A stretch of 54,014 nucleotides of DNA from Paracoccus haematequi (GCF_900631945.1 NZ_UZWE01000059.1:1-54014); one strand, 5' to 3'. Shown: positions 20,710-32,978, counted from the first letter of the stretch. Program-made: numbers and translations. The notes: generated by a model not told the origin, from the letters alone.

Positions 20710-20766
20710 GCCGCCTTTCGTGCTGGCCGCAGGATAGTCACGGTCCGGGTCGTTGCAAGGGGCAGG

Positions 20767-22167
20767 TCAGGTGCCGCAGAAGGTCTGATGCACGATCTGT
20801 TCGCTGCGGGGCGCCGCCGCCAGGTCTTCCCAGCCGGGCCGCCCCTCGCGCGGATGCGTCGCCGCGTCGAACAGCCGCCGGAACGGATCCAGATTGCCCG
20901 CCACGGCGGCGGCGATGGCCTCCTCGATCCGGTGGTTGCGCGGAATGCGCAGGGGGTTCGCATGGCGCATCAGGGCGGGATCGGGGTTCCGGGCCTGCCA
21001 GTCGGCGGCCCAGGCATCGAAGGGGGCGCGGTCGGTGAATTCGTCCCGCGCCGCGCCGTCCGCCAGGCCCGCGAACACACGGGTGAAATCGGCGCGCTGC
21101 TGCGCCATCAGGGTCAGCAGGCGTTCGGCCAGGGGCTGCGCATCGGCGGCCTCGGTCAGGCCCAGCTTCTCGCCGAAGCGGCGGCGCCATGCGGCCTGAT
21201 AAAGCGGTGCGAAACTGTGGACGGATTTCGTCGCGGCGTCGATGGCGGCGTCGCGTTCGCCCATCAGCGGGATCAGGCAGGTGGCAAGCTGCGCCAGGTT
21301 CCAGACCGCGATCTGCGGCTGCTGCGCCCAGGCATAGCGGCCCGCCCGGTCGATCGAAGAAAACACCGTGTCGGGATGATAGGCATCCATGAAGGCGCAG
21401 GGGCCATAATCGATGGTCTCGCCCGAGATGGCCATGTTGTCTGTGTTCATCACGCCATGGATGAAGCCCAGGGCCATCCAATGCGCGATGGTTTCCGCCT
21501 GCCGGGCCACGACATGATCCAGCAGCGACAGCGGGCCGTTGGCGGTGGGGTAATGACGGGCGATGACGTGATCTGTCAGGGCGGCAAGCGCGTCGGTCTT
21601 GTCGCGGACGGCGAAGAACTGGAAGGTGCCGACACGGATATGGCTTGCTGCCACGCGGGTCAGCACGGCGCCGGGCAGGGCGCTTTCGCGCCAGACCGTT
21701 TCGCCGGTCGCGACGGCGGCCAGGGCGCGGGTGGTGGGCACGCCCATCGCGTGCATGAATTCGCTGACGATGTATTCGCGCAGCACCGGCCCCATCCAAG
21801 CCCGCCCGTCGCCGCGCCGGGAAAAGGGCGTCGGCCCGCTGCCCTTCAACTGGATGTCGAAGCGCGCGCCGTCCGGGGCCACCACCTCGCCCAGCAGGAC
21901 GGCGCGGCCGTCGCCAAGCTGCGGCACGAAGCCGCCGAACTGGTGGCCTGCATAGGCCTGGGCGATCGGTTCCGCACCGTCGGGAACCGCGTTGCCGGCC
22001 AGCATCGCCAGCCCCTCGGGTCCGGCCAGCCAGTTGCTGTCCAAGCCCAGTCGATCAGCCAGGGGTTCGTTCAGCGCCAGCAGCCGGGGGGCGGCCACGG
22101 GTGTCGGCGCCACGCGGGCAAAGAAGCCCTGCGGCAGTCGGGCATAGCTGTTGTCGAAAGGGATCAT
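20767..22167 (-). CDS. selO: SelO/YdiU-family protein adenylyltransferase
   Basis: A pseudokinase-fold enzyme that AMPylates Ser, Thr or Tyr in redox and metabolic proteins, per work on bacterial and eukaryotic SelO. The 466-residue protein has [19 protein letters not shown] (ATP-binding Lys region), the [16 protein letters not shown] segment and the catalytic-loop/metal segment [20 protein letters not shown]. It ends QTFCGT, with Cys as the third-last residue, where eukaryotic SelO carries Sec; the codon is TGC. The ATG at 22167 follows AGGAGG, so the open extension to 22326 is rejected. It is upstream of the EEP-family gene on the same strand. Confidence 0.93.
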   Translation of the reverse strand: MIPFDNSYARLPQGFFARVAPTPVAAPRLLALNEPLADRLGLDSNWLAGPEGLAMLAGNAVPDGAEPIAQAYAGHQFGGFVPQLGDGRAVLLGEVVAPDGARFDIQLKGSGPTPFSRRGDGRAWMGPVLREYIVSEFMHAMGVPTTRALAAVATGETVWRESALPGAVLTRVAASHIRVGTFQFFAVRDKTDALAALTDHVIARHYPTANGPLSLLDHVVARQAETIAHWMALGFIHGVMNTDNMAISGETIDYGPCAFMDAYHPDTVFSSIDRAGRYAWAQQPQIAVWNLAQLATCLIPLMGERDAAIDAATKSVHSFAPLYQAAWRRRFGEKLGLTEAADAQPLAERLLTLMAQQRADFTRVFAGLADGAARDEFTDRAPFDAWAADWQARNPDPALMRHANPLRIPRNHRIEEAIAAAVAGNLDPFRRLFDAATHPREGRPGWEDLAAAPRSEQIVHQTFCGT

Positions 22168-22226
22168 CCGGGCCTCCTGTCCCTCTTCATCTAGGGGCAG
22201 GAGGGGTTTGGAAAAAGGGCTGCGCG

Positions 22227-25211
<2,985 letters not shown>

Positions 25212-25236
25212 GCGCAGCGGATTTTTTGGCCGCGCG

Positions 25237-25261
25237 GGAATAAACCCGTGGCTGGTCCGTC
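25237..25261 (+). promoter_or_regulatory. Candidate ECF-sigma-type promoter
   Basis: GGAATAAA (25237-25244) and, 13 nt later, CGTC (25258-25261), 49 nt upstream of the small Asp/His-rich protein start. The GGAA-type -35 with a CGTC -10 resembles extracytoplasmic-function sigma promoters. Only one copy is seen in the window, so confidence is low. Confidence 0.35.
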
Positions 25262-25309
25262 ATCATCCCGCAGGCAGGACGGCCTGCGCCGGATGAAAGG
25301 ACCGCAGCC

Positions 25310-25600
25310 ATGACACGACACCGCTTTCTGATCGCCCTTGCGACAGCCGCCAGCCTTGTGATGCCGGGCATCGCCCTTGCCGATGACGATGACGATTTCC
25401 GCCGCCCGCTGCGGGGCTTCGCCACCCCGCAGCTTCAGTGGTCGATCTGGGGCTGGGACGACGGCCGCCGCTGGTTCTACGGCCTGCCGGAGGGTCACGG
25501 CCACCATTATCATGACCATCACGACGACGATGATGATGATGATGATGATGATGATGACGACCGCCGCGGCCGGTGGCGCGATGATGACGACGACGACTGA
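25310..25600 (+). CDS. Small secreted Asp/His-rich protein, unknown function
   Basis: A 96-residue protein with a clear signal peptide (residues 1-24, cut at IALA|DDDDD). The mature part has an acidic start, an aromatic middle (LQWSIWGWDDGRRWFYG), the His-rich patch HGHHYHDHH at 63-71, a run of 13 Asp at 72-84 and a final DDDDDD. It should be extremely acidic and could bind divalent metals, which is an inference from composition. Nine consecutive GAT codons (25529-25555) encode most of the Asp run. AAAGGA precedes the ATG. I do not recognise a named family. Simple-sequence composition makes it easy to over-call, but signal peptide and RBS support a real gene. Confidence 0.65.
   Translation: MTRHRFLIALATAASLVMPGIALADDDDDFRRPLRGFATPQLQWSIWGWDDGRRWFYGLPEGHGHHYHDHHDDDDDDDDDDDDDRRGRWRDDDDDD
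25529..25555 (+). repeat. (GAT)9 trinucleotide microsatellite
   Basis: Nine perfect GAT units in frame with the Asp run of the secreted protein, flanked by GAC codons. Length changes would alter the Asp run without shifting the frame. Confidence 0.9.
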
Positions 25601-25656
25601 ACAAAAAACATGGGGCAGGATCAGGCGCGCCCGGCTGACCGGCCGGGGCGCCTTCC

Positions 25657-26019
25657 CTATTCGATGGGCCCTCGCCCCAACAGCCGCAGCAGCAGGCCGC
25701 GCCCGGCCCGCAACAGCGGATAGACCGCCGCCGCCCGCCGCCGGTCGCGCAGCAGCCAGGCCATTGGTCCGCGTCCCGCCAGCCGCGACAGCATCCACAC
25801 CGCCTCACCGCCATGCCAGATCCGGCCCTCGCGCCGGACCACCATCCCGGTGTTCAGGTCGCAGCCCGCCCGGCGCAGGTCCGCCAGGCGGGGATCGTCG
25901 CCGCGCGCGTCGATCAGGTCCACCGGACCGACGGCGTCGCGCAGCCGCAGCATCTGCGCATAGTTCCGGCACAGCGGGCAGTCGCCGTCATAAAAGACCT
26001 CCAGCCCGCCATGCGCCAT
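25657..26019 (-). CDS. DCC-family (DUF393) thiol-disulfide oxidoreductase-like protein
   Basis: A 120-residue protein starting with VFYDGDCPLCR (residues 8-18), the D-x-D-C-P-x-C motif that names the DCC family, with Cys14 and Cys17 as the probable redox pair. It has a thioredoxin-like predicted fold and a basic C-terminal helix (LLRAGRGLLLRLLGRG). The ATG follows the fadJ stop directly, making it the last gene of the GST-thiolase-cupin-fadJ unit. No DCC family member has a settled physiological role known to me. Confidence 0.85.
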   Translation of the reverse strand: MAHGGLEVFYDGDCPLCRNYAQMLRLRDAVGPVDLIDARGDDPRLADLRRAGCDLNTGMVVRREGRIWHGGEAVWMLSRLAGRGPMAWLLRDRRRAAAVYPLLRAGRGLLLRLLGRGPIE

Positions 26020-28203
26020 TCAGGCGGCCTTCGCGCCACTGCCATAGCGGTCATAGAAGCCCTGGCCGCTGTCGGCCATGTCGCGCAGCAGCCTGGGCGC
26101 CGCGAAGCGGTCGCCGTGGTCCGCCGCCAGCCGGTCGCAAATCTGCACCGCGCGGGCCGAGCCCAACATGTCCAGCCAGCTGAACGGGCCACCCGACCAA
26201 GGCGCGAAGCCCCAGCCCAGGATCGCACCCACATCGCCCTCGCGAATGTCCTCCAGCACGCCGTCCTCGAAGGCGCGCACGGCCTCCAGAGCCTGCACCA
26301 ACATCAGGCGGTGCTGGACATCGTGCAGATCCGGTTGATCGTCCGACTGCGGATAGCGTGCCGCCAGGCCGTCCCACAAGCCCTGCCGCTTGCCCGCATC
26401 GTCATAGGCATAGAAGCCCGCCTTGGCCTTGCGGCCCAGACGACCCTGGTCGGCCATCCAGAACAACACCTCGTCCACGGCGCCGTCGGGATAGGCGTCG
26501 CCCATCGCGGCGCGGGTGGCCTTGGCGATCTTCACGCCCAGGTCGATGCTGGTCTCGTCGACCAGTTGCAGCGGACCCAGCGGCATCCCCATCAGCTTGG
26601 CGGCGTTTTCGACCAGCACGGGGTTGACCCCTTCGGCCACCATGCGAATCCCCTCGTTGATATAGGGGATGATGCAGCGGTTGGCATAGAAGAAGCGCGC
26701 ATCGTTGACGACGATGGGCGTCTTGCGGATCTGGCGCACGAAATCCAGCGCCTTGGCGACGGCGCGCGGGCCGGTCTGGCGGCCCTTGATGATCTCGACC
26801 AGGGCCATCTTGTCCACCGGGCTGAAGAAATGGATGCCGATGAACTGATCGGGCCGCCCGCTGGCTTTCGCCAGATCGCTGATCGGCAGGGTCGAGGTGT
26901 TGGTGGCGAAGATCGCGTCCGGGGGGATCACGGCCTCGGCGCGTTTCGTCACATCGGCCTTGATGGCGGGATCTTCGAAGACGGCTTCCACGATCAGGTC
27001 GCAGCCCTCAAGCGCGGCGTAGTCGGTGGTGGCGGTGATGCGGGCCAGCACCTCGGCCTTCTTGTCCTCGGTCGCCTTCCGGCGGCTGATGGCCTTGTCC
27101 AGCAGGTCGGCGGAATGCGCCTTGCCACGGTCGGCGCTGTCCTGTTTCGCGTCGATCAGCACCACCTCAATCCCCGCCATCGCGCTGACATAGGCGATGC
27201 CCGCGCCCATCATGCCCGCGCCCAGGATGCCGACCTTCCTGACCGACTGGTCCGGCGCCTCGGGGCGGTTGGCGCCTTTTTCCAGCGCCTCCTTGTTGAT
27301 GAACAGGCTGCGGATCATCGCGGTCGAGGACGGGTTCATCAGCACATTCGTGAACCACCGCGCCTCGATTTTCAGCGCCGTGTCGAAGGGAACCTGCGCG
27401 CCTTCATAGACGGCGGACAGCAGCGCCCTGGCGGCGGGATAGACGCCCATCGTCTTGCCGTTCACCATGGCGGATGCGCCCACGAAGGTCATGAACCCCG
27501 CCGGATGGTAAGGCTCTCCGCCCGGCATCTTGTAGCCCTTCTGATCCCAGGGCTTGACCAGATCGGCGTCCTTGGCGTTCAGCACCCAGTCGCGGGCAGC
27601 CGCGACGGGATCCTCGACCACGTCATCGATCAGGCCAGCGGCCTTGGCCTTCTTCGGATCGGACAGCTTGCCTTCCAGCAGGAACGGCGCCGCCGCCATT
27701 GCGCCCAGTTTGCGGGTCAGGCGGATCGTGCCGCCGCCGCCGGGGAAGATGCCGACCATGATTTCCGGCAGGCCGATCTTGGCCTTGGGATTGTCGGCGG
27801 CAAAGATGCGATGGGTGGCCAGCGGCAGTTCCAGCCCGATGCCAAGCGCGGTGCCGGGCAGGGCGGTGGCGATGGGCTTGCCGCCCTTCAGGGTCTTGGG
27901 GTCCATGCCCGCGCGCTCGATCTTGCGCAAGACGTGGTGCAGCGACATGATCCCGTCAAAGACCTTCTGCGCGCCACCCTGCTTCATCCCCGCGATGACG
28001 TTCAGGTCCATTCCGGCGGCGAAGTCCTTCTTGCCGCTGGTGATGACGATGCCCTTCACCGCATCATCTGCCAGGGCGTCGTCGATCAGCGCGTTCAGTT
28101 CGGCGGCGCCGTCCAGAGAAAGCACGTTCATCGACTTGCCGGGCACGTCCCAGGTGATGACGGCCACGCCGTCGGCGTCCTTCTGCATGGTGAAATCGGT
28201 CAT
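26020..28203 (-). CDS. fadJ: Fatty acid oxidation multifunctional protein (FadJ type)
   Basis: Combines enoyl-CoA hydratase and 3-hydroxyacyl-CoA dehydrogenase activity for beta-oxidation. The 727-residue protein has an N-terminal crotonase domain with DFAAGMDLNVIAG (oxyanion region) and the two active-site Glu regions ALGIGLELPLATH and GLPEIMVGIFPGGGG. From about residue 325 comes the NAD-binding GILGAGMMGAGIAYVSA, then HFFSPVDKMALVEII with the catalytic His. Two C-terminal HAD domains follow (ANRCIIPYINEG, GWGFAPWSGGPFSW). Its start overlaps the cupin stop (ATGA). Confidence 0.94.
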   Translation of the reverse strand: MTDFTMQKDADGVAVITWDVPGKSMNVLSLDGAAELNALIDDALADDAVKGIVITSGKKDFAAGMDLNVIAGMKQGGAQKVFDGIMSLHHVLRKIERAGMDPKTLKGGKPIATALPGTALGIGLELPLATHRIFAADNPKAKIGLPEIMVGIFPGGGGTIRLTRKLGAMAAAPFLLEGKLSDPKKAKAAGLIDDVVEDPVAAARDWVLNAKDADLVKPWDQKGYKMPGGEPYHPAGFMTFVGASAMVNGKTMGVYPAARALLSAVYEGAQVPFDTALKIEARWFTNVLMNPSSTAMIRSLFINKEALEKGANRPEAPDQSVRKVGILGAGMMGAGIAYVSAMAGIEVVLIDAKQDSADRGKAHSADLLDKAISRRKATEDKKAEVLARITATTDYAALEGCDLIVEAVFEDPAIKADVTKRAEAVIPPDAIFATNTSTLPISDLAKASGRPDQFIGIHFFSPVDKMALVEIIKGRQTGPRAVAKALDFVRQIRKTPIVVNDARFFYANRCIIPYINEGIRMVAEGVNPVLVENAAKLMGMPLGPLQLVDETSIDLGVKIAKATRAAMGDAYPDGAVDEVLFWMADQGRLGRKAKAGFYAYDDAGKRQGLWDGLAARYPQSDDQPDLHDVQHRLMLVQALEAVRAFEDGVLEDIREGDVGAILGWGFAPWSGGPFSWLDMLGSARAVQICDRLAADHGDRFAAPRLLRDMADSGQGFYDRYGSGAKAA

Positions 28204-28679
28204 TCGTTCTCTCCCTCGGGGGCATAGGGCCGCCCGTCCTTGTGGGTATAGGTCGCAACCCCGTCCTTCAGGGTCAGCACCAGATCGACATCGGAATAGG
28301 TCGCCACTTCCTCGGCCGCCTTGCTGCCGATCACCAGAAAGCGGGCCGGGGCGGTGCTGCGGTTGACGAAGTGATGCCCGTCAGGGGTGTTGGCGGGAAA
28401 TCCCACGCAGTCGCCGGGACGCATGATCTCCTCGCCGTCTTCGGTGATCATGACGCATTCGCCCTCGGTCACCATGACGAACTCGTCCTCGGCCCGGTGC
28501 CAGTGGCGCAGCGAGGACAGGGCGCCGGGTTCCAGCGTCACCAGGTTCACGCCGAACTGAGTCAGCCCCGCCGCCTGGCCCAGGCGCAGGCTGGACCGCC
28601 CCGCCATCATCGCCGCGTAGGGCGCGGGATAGATCGAGCCGGTCTTGACCGGCACCGCGGTTAGATCAAGCTTTCGCAT
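28200..28679 (-). CDS. Cupin-domain protein
   Basis: A 159-residue single-domain cupin. The two cupin motifs are seen: RHWHRAEDEFVMVTEGE (His-x-His and Glu metal ligands) and PGDCVGFPANTPDGHHFVN (third His). The ATG at 28679 shares one base with the thiolase stop, and its stop overlaps fadJ, so it is tightly embedded in the beta-oxidation operon. A metal-binding barrel is clear; enzymatic or ligand-sensing role is unknown. A longer start at 28727 lies within the thiolase and is rejected. Confidence 0.85.
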   Translation of the reverse strand: MRKLDLTAVPVKTGSIYPAPYAAMMAGRSSLRLGQAAGLTQFGVNLVTLEPGALSSLRHWHRAEDEFVMVTEGECVMITEDGEEIMRPGDCVGFPANTPDGHHFVNRSTAPARFLVIGSKAAEEVATYSDVDLVLTLKDGVATYTHKDGRPYAPEGENE

Positions 28680-29890
28680 CACACCCGCTCGATGATGGTG
28701 GCGGCGCCCATGCCGGATGCGATGCACAGCGTGGCAAGGCCGATTTCCTTGTCCTGGCGCTCCAACTCGTCCAGCAGCGTGCCGATGATGATCGCGCCGG
28801 TTGCGCCCAACGGATGGCCAAGCGCCATTGCGCCGCCGTTGACGTTCACGTTGCCGGGATCGACCTGGAAGGCCTGCATGAAGCGCAGGACCACGGCGGC
28901 AAAGGCCTCGTTCACTTCGAACAGGTCGATGTCGCTGATGGACATGCCGCTGTCGGCCAGGATTTTCTCGGTTACGGGAACCGGGCCGGTCAGCATGATG
29001 GTCGGATCGGTGCCGATCTTCGCCGTGGCGCGGATCCGGGCGCGGGGCTTCAGGCCATGGGCCTTGCCGAACTCTGCGTTTCCGATCAGCACGGCCGCCG
29101 CGCCATCCACGATGCCCGAACTGTTCCCGGCGTGGTGGATGTGGTCGATCCGGTCCAGATGCGGGTATTTCAGCATCGCCACCTTGTCGAATCCGGGCAT
29201 CGTCTCGCCCATGTCCTTGAAGGCGGGCTTCAGCTTGGCCAGATCCTCCATGGTCGTGCCGGGGCGCATGTATTCGTCCCGGTCCAGGATGGTCAGCCCG
29301 TTCTGGTCCTTGACCGGCACGATGGATTTGGCGAAGCGCCCTTCGTCCCAGGCCATGGCGGCGCGGCGCTGGCTTTCGACGGCCAGCTTATCGGCCTCCT
29401 CGCGCGAGAAGCCGTATTCGGTGGCGATGATGTCGGCGCTGATCCCCTGCGGCACGAAATAGGTTTTCATCGCCAGGCTGGGATCGACCGCGATGGCGGC
29501 CCCGTCGCTGCCCATCGCGACGCGGCCCATCATCTCGACCCCGCCGGCGATATAGGCGCTGCCCGCGCCGCCCCTGATCTGGTTGGCGGCCAGGTTCACG
29601 GCCTCCATGCCGCTGGCGCAGAAGCGGTTGATCGACAGGCCGGGAATGCGTTCGTCCAGATCCGAGGCCAGCACGGCGCTGCGCGCCAGGCAACCGCCCT
29701 GTTCCTTGACCTGGGTGACATTGCCCCAGATCACGTCCTCGACCGCATGGCCTTCCAGGTTGTTGCGTTCCTTGACGGCGTTCAGCAGACGGGCGGACAG
29801 CGCCAGAGACGTGACTTCGTGCAGGCTGCCATCGGGGCGGCCTTTGCCGCGCGGGGTACGGGCGGCGTCATAGATATAGGCGTCGGTCAT
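28679..29890 (-). CDS. Acetyl-CoA acyltransferase (thiolase, FadA/FadI type)
   Basis: Thiolytic cleavage of 3-ketoacyl-CoA in beta-oxidation. The 403-residue protein has the nucleophile Cys91 (INRFCASGMEAV), the NEAFAAV segment, GGAMALGHPLGATGA with the catalytic His and the second Cys in LCIASGMGAATII. Length and motifs suit a degradative thiolase, although biosynthetic acetoacetyl-CoA thiolases share them. The fadJ partner downstream favours beta-oxidation. Its start overlaps the GST stop (ATGA). Confidence 0.92.
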   Translation of the reverse strand: MTDAYIYDAARTPRGKGRPDGSLHEVTSLALSARLLNAVKERNNLEGHAVEDVIWGNVTQVKEQGGCLARSAVLASDLDERIPGLSINRFCASGMEAVNLAANQIRGGAGSAYIAGGVEMMGRVAMGSDGAAIAVDPSLAMKTYFVPQGISADIIATEYGFSREEADKLAVESQRRAAMAWDEGRFAKSIVPVKDQNGLTILDRDEYMRPGTTMEDLAKLKPAFKDMGETMPGFDKVAMLKYPHLDRIDHIHHAGNSSGIVDGAAAVLIGNAEFGKAHGLKPRARIRATAKIGTDPTIMLTGPVPVTEKILADSGMSISDIDLFEVNEAFAAVVLRFMQAFQVDPGNVNVNGGAMALGHPLGATGAIIIGTLLDELERQDKEIGLATLCIASGMGAATIIERV

Positions 29891-30528
29891 GTGTCCTCCT
29901 TCGGCGCCCGGTCGGCAGGATTGCCGGGCATCAGGTCATAGGGGTGTTTCCAGCCGGGCAGGGCGCTGATCGCGTTCAGCCAGCGGTCGATATGGGGCCA
30001 GTCCCGACGGTCGAAGCCGAAGGGCTCGGGATAGAACAGGTACCCGCAGCAGGCGAAATCGGCGATCGTGGGGGCGGTATCGGCAATCCAGTTCCGCGAG
30101 GCGAGGTGGTCGTCCAGCACCTTGTAGGAGGCCTTCAGCCGCCCTTGCAGATATTCCGCCGCGCCTGCCGGGCGCTTCGCCTGGGGCACGAAGTTCAGCA
30201 GGAACCGCGCCGGGCCCGCCTGACCCGACAGCCTGTGATTGTCGAACATCAGCCAGCGGAGCGTTTCATTGCGGTCGGCGCCCAGGAATTTTCCGGTCCG
30301 TTCGGCGATATGCATCTGGATCACCGCCGATTGCGTCAGGGTCAGGTCGCCTTCGCGGAAGACCGGCACCTCGCCCATGGCGTTTATTGCGCGAAAGGCG
30401 GGGCTGCGGGCCTCTCCGTTGAAGAAATCGACAAAGACCGGCGACCAGTCGTAACCGGCCAGTTCCATGGTCAGCGCCGGCTTGTAAGCATTGCCCGATT
30501 CGCCAAAGCACCAGAGTTGCGCGGTCAT
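29887..30528 (-). CDS. Glutathione S-transferase-family protein
   Basis: A 213-residue protein with the GST layout: an N-terminal thioredoxin-like domain (LWCFGESGNAYKPALTMELA, then the cis-Pro region GEVPVFREGDLTLTQSAVI) and a C-terminal helical domain (NWIADTAPTIADFACCGYL, with the N-capping motif). AAAGGA precedes the ATG. It is the first gene of the overlapping GST-thiolase-cupin-fadJ-DCC unit. Activity and substrate are unknown. Confidence 0.87.
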   Translation of the reverse strand: MTAQLWCFGESGNAYKPALTMELAGYDWSPVFVDFFNGEARSPAFRAINAMGEVPVFREGDLTLTQSAVIQMHIAERTGKFLGADRNETLRWLMFDNHRLSGQAGPARFLLNFVPQAKRPAGAAEYLQGRLKASYKVLDDHLASRNWIADTAPTIADFACCGYLFYPEPFGFDRRDWPHIDRWLNAISALPGWKHPYDLMPGNPADRAPKEDT

Positions 30529-30544
30529 CCTGTTCCTTTCACCG

Positions 30545-30597
30545 CCGGGGGCTTCGCGCCCCCGGACCCCCGCGGGGTATTTCCTGCAAAGAAGAAG
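30545..30597 (+). repeat. Short 3'-end repeat element, copy 2
   Basis: A perfect 8-bp hairpin CCGGGGGC / GCCCCCGG (30545-30552 with 30558-30565), then ACCCCCG, GGGTATTT, CCTG and CAAAGAAGAAG (core 30575-30597). It lies upstream of the GST start in plus orientation. The hairpin plus ACCCCCG is shared with copy 4 at 49585. Confidence 0.7.
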
Positions 30598-30753
30598 AGC
30601 CGTTAAGTCTTCCTCAAGCTTTTCATCCTATCCCGGTCGGCGCGGTACAGGCTGGGGAGCCGATGACCGCCAAAGGAGAAGCCGTCCCGGTTCCTGGCTG
30701 AGACATGCCATACCTGTCGGAAGGCAGGAGGGGCCGGGACGCACCTGCTTGTG

Positions 30754-30775
30754 CTTCTTCTTTGCACAAATACCC
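30754..30775 (-). repeat. Short 3'-end repeat element, copy 3
   Basis: On the minus strand: GGGTATTT, GTG, CAAAGAAGAAG, located 28 nt after the acyl-CoA dehydrogenase stop and in the direction of that gene. It faces copy 2 with 156 nt between the cores; that 156-nt stretch holds nothing I can identify. Confidence 0.7.
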
Positions 30776-30802
30776 ATACCGACCCCGCCACACGCGAACC
30801 CG

Positions 30803-32575
30803 TCAGAACGCCTCTGCCTCAAGCTCCATCACCGGCGCGGCCCCGGACTGGATGCGCGCCAGATGCGTCGCGGTCATCGGCAACTGCCGTTTCATATAAT
30901 AGACCCCGGTGGCCAGCTTGGTCTTCAGGAACGCCGCGTCACCCGTCCCCGCGTCCAGCGCCGCCTGCGCGGCGGCCGCCATTTGCGCCCACATGAAGCC
31001 CAGCGCGACATGGCCGAAAAGGTGCATGAAGTCATAGCTGCCCGACAGCGCGTCGTTGGGGTTCTTCATGCCGCGTTCCATGAAGAACATCGCGGCGGTC
31101 TGCAGATCCTTGGACGCGGCTTTCAGGGGGGCGACGAAGTCGGCGGCGATGGCGCTTTCGGCATTGTCCTTGCAGAAGCCCTTGACCAGTTCGAAGAAGG
31201 CCATGACATGCTTGCCGCCGTCCTGGGCCAGCTTGCGGCCCACCAGGTCCAGCGCCTGCACGCCGTTCGCGCCTTCATAGATCATCGTGATCCGGGCGTC
31301 GCGAACGAACTGGGACATGCCCTGTTCCTCGATATAGCCGTGGCCGCCATAGACCTGCTGCGCCAGCACCGCGGTTTCGAACCCCTTGTCGGTCAGGAAG
31401 CCCTTGATGACGGGCGTCAGCAGCGACACCAGCCCCTCGGCATCCGCGTCGCCACTGTGGCCCTTGTCGATCAGGTGCGCGCCCCACAGCGCCAGCATCC
31501 GCGCGCCTTCCAGGAACGACTTCTGATCCATCAGGCTGCGGCGGATGTCAGGGTGGACGATCAGCGGATCGGCGGGGCCCGAGGGGTTCGCGGCCCCCGT
31601 TACGGCGCGGCCCTGCAAGCGGTCCTTCGCATAGGCCACCGCGTTCTGATAGGCGGGCACCGCGCAGGCATAGCCTTGCAGGCCGACACCCACGCGCGCC
31701 TCGTTCATCATCGTGAACATGGCCCGCATTCCCTTGTGCAGGTCGCCCAGCAACCAGCCCTTCGCGCCGTCATAGTTCATCACGCAGGTGGCGTTGCCGT
31801 GGATGCCCATCTTTTCTTCCAGCGCGCCGACCGTTACGCCGTTGCGTTCGCCAAGGCTGCCGTCCGCGTTCACCAGGAATTTCGGCACGATGAACAGGCT
31901 GATGCCCCTGGTGCCCTCGCCGCCGCCGGGGGCCTTGGCCAGGACCAGGTGGATGACGTTTTCAGCCAGGTCGTGATCGCCGGCCGAGATGAAGATCTTG
32001 GTCCCGGTGATCAGATAGCTGCCGTCTTCCTGCGGTTCGGCCCTGGTGCGCAGCATCCCCAGATCGGTGCCGCAATGCGGTTCGGTCAGGTTCATGGTGC
32101 CGGTCCAGTCGCAGCTGACCATCTTCGGCAGATACATCGCCTTCTGTTCGTTCGTGCCGTGGGCATGGATAGCCGAATAGGCGCCGTGGGTCAGGCCCTG
32201 ATACATGTTGAAGGCCATGTTCGCCGACACGAACATCTCGCCCGTGGCCACGCCCAGCACATAGGGCATTCCCTGCCCGCCATAGTCCGGGTCGCAGTCG
32301 AGCGCGGTCCAGCCGCCCTCTTTCATCGCCTGGAAGGCCTGGTCGAATCCGTCGGGCGTGCGCACCACGCCGTTTTCCAGCCGGCATCCCTGCCGGTCGC
32401 CCACCGCGTTCAGCGGCGCCAGAACCTCGGCCGCCAGCTTGCCCGCCGCGTCCAGCACGGCTTCGGTGAAGTCGCGGTCCAGGTCATCGTGCCCCGGCAG
32501 GCCGGATTGCGACAGCTTCAGCACGTCATGCAGCGCGAACTGCATGTCGCGGACAGGCGGGATATAGATCGTCAT
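30803..32575 (-). CDS. Acyl-CoA dehydrogenase (about 590-residue class)
   Basis: FAD enzyme that introduces the alpha-beta double bond in acyl-CoA. The 590-residue protein has the FAD/substrate segment [17 protein letters not shown], the [14 protein letters not shown] loop, the [20 protein letters not shown] segment with the catalytic Glu, and an extra C-terminal helical domain as in the long FadE12/DmdC-like class. Start at 32575 is chosen because the family begins [11 protein letters not shown] and the frame upstream lies in the MerR gene. It follows the MerR stop by 4 nt. Chain-length range is uncertain; DmdC-type methylthiopropanoyl-CoA dehydrogenase is a possible alternative. Confidence 0.9.
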   Translation of the reverse strand: MTIYIPPVRDMQFALHDVLKLSQSGLPGHDDLDRDFTEAVLDAAGKLAAEVLAPLNAVGDRQGCRLENGVVRTPDGFDQAFQAMKEGGWTALDCDPDYGGQGMPYVLGVATGEMFVSANMAFNMYQGLTHGAYSAIHAHGTNEQKAMYLPKMVSCDWTGTMNLTEPHCGTDLGMLRTRAEPQEDGSYLITGTKIFISAGDHDLAENVIHLVLAKAPGGGEGTRGISLFIVPKFLVNADGSLGERNGVTVGALEEKMGIHGNATCVMNYDGAKGWLLGDLHKGMRAMFTMMNEARVGVGLQGYACAVPAYQNAVAYAKDRLQGRAVTGAANPSGPADPLIVHPDIRRSLMDQKSFLEGARMLALWGAHLIDKGHSGDADAEGLVSLLTPVIKGFLTDKGFETAVLAQQVYGGHGYIEEQGMSQFVRDARITMIYEGANGVQALDLVGRKLAQDGGKHVMAFFELVKGFCKDNAESAIAADFVAPLKAASKDLQTAAMFFMERGMKNPNDALSGSYDFMHLFGHVALGFMWAQMAAAAQAALDAGTGDAAFLKTKLATGVYYMKRQLPMTATHLARIQSGAAPVMELEAEAF

Positions 32576-32579
32576 GGCA

Positions 32580-32978
32580 TTACCCTGTGGTCGTGTCGTT
32601 GGACGCGGCGGCAAGTCGGGTTTCTGCGTCGGAAAGCTGGGACTTGAGATCGACAATCGCCTCGCTCAGTTCAGCATATTGGCGTTCCATGTCGGCAAGG
32701 CGTTGGCGCCCGACCGTGATGGTCGCGGCGATCTGCGCCTTGTTCGTCCCGCCCGGCTCGTACAGTTCAAGCAACTGGCGGATTTCCTCGAGGCTGAAGC
32801 CGAACCGCTTGCCGCGCAGGATCAATGTCAGCCGCGCCCGGTCCCGGCGGTCGTACAGGCGATGCTGCCCGCGACGTTCGGGAAAGATCAGCTCGCGCGC
32901 CTCATAGAAACGCAGCGTGCGGGGGGTGACATCGAACGCATCGCACATCTGGCGAATCGTCATCAGCTCGTCGGACAT
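32580..32978 (-). CDS. MerR-family transcriptional regulator 1
   Basis: A 132-residue regulator with an N-terminal winged HTH ([20 protein letters not shown], then [19 protein letters not shown] and [14 protein letters not shown]) and a C-terminal coiled coil rich in Gln/Glu/Arg. There are no effector-domain cysteines, so it is not a metal or redox MerR. The ATG at 32978 lies 11 nt from AGGAGG; a GTG at 33002 is an alternative. Being 4 nt upstream of the acyl-CoA dehydrogenase, it probably controls this locus, in the manner of LiuR-type MerR regulators of acyl-CoA catabolism. Confidence 0.88.
   Translation of the reverse strand: MSDELMTIRQMCDAFDVTPRTLRFYEARELIFPERRGQHRLYDRRDRARLTLILRGKRFGFSLEEIRQLLELYEPGGTNKAQIAATITVGRQRLADMERQYAELSEAIVDLKSQLSDAETRLAAASNDTTTG

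Noticed and set aside
25529..25555. Possible tandem-repeat array of CRISPR type
   Set aside because: It is a simple GAT trinucleotide run inside a coding sequence, without spacers.
30603..30791. Small 62-codon open frame on the minus strand in the acyl-CoA dehydrogenase/GST gap
   Set aside because: It overlaps repeat copy 3, lacks a good RBS and has no recognisable features. I treat the region as non-coding.
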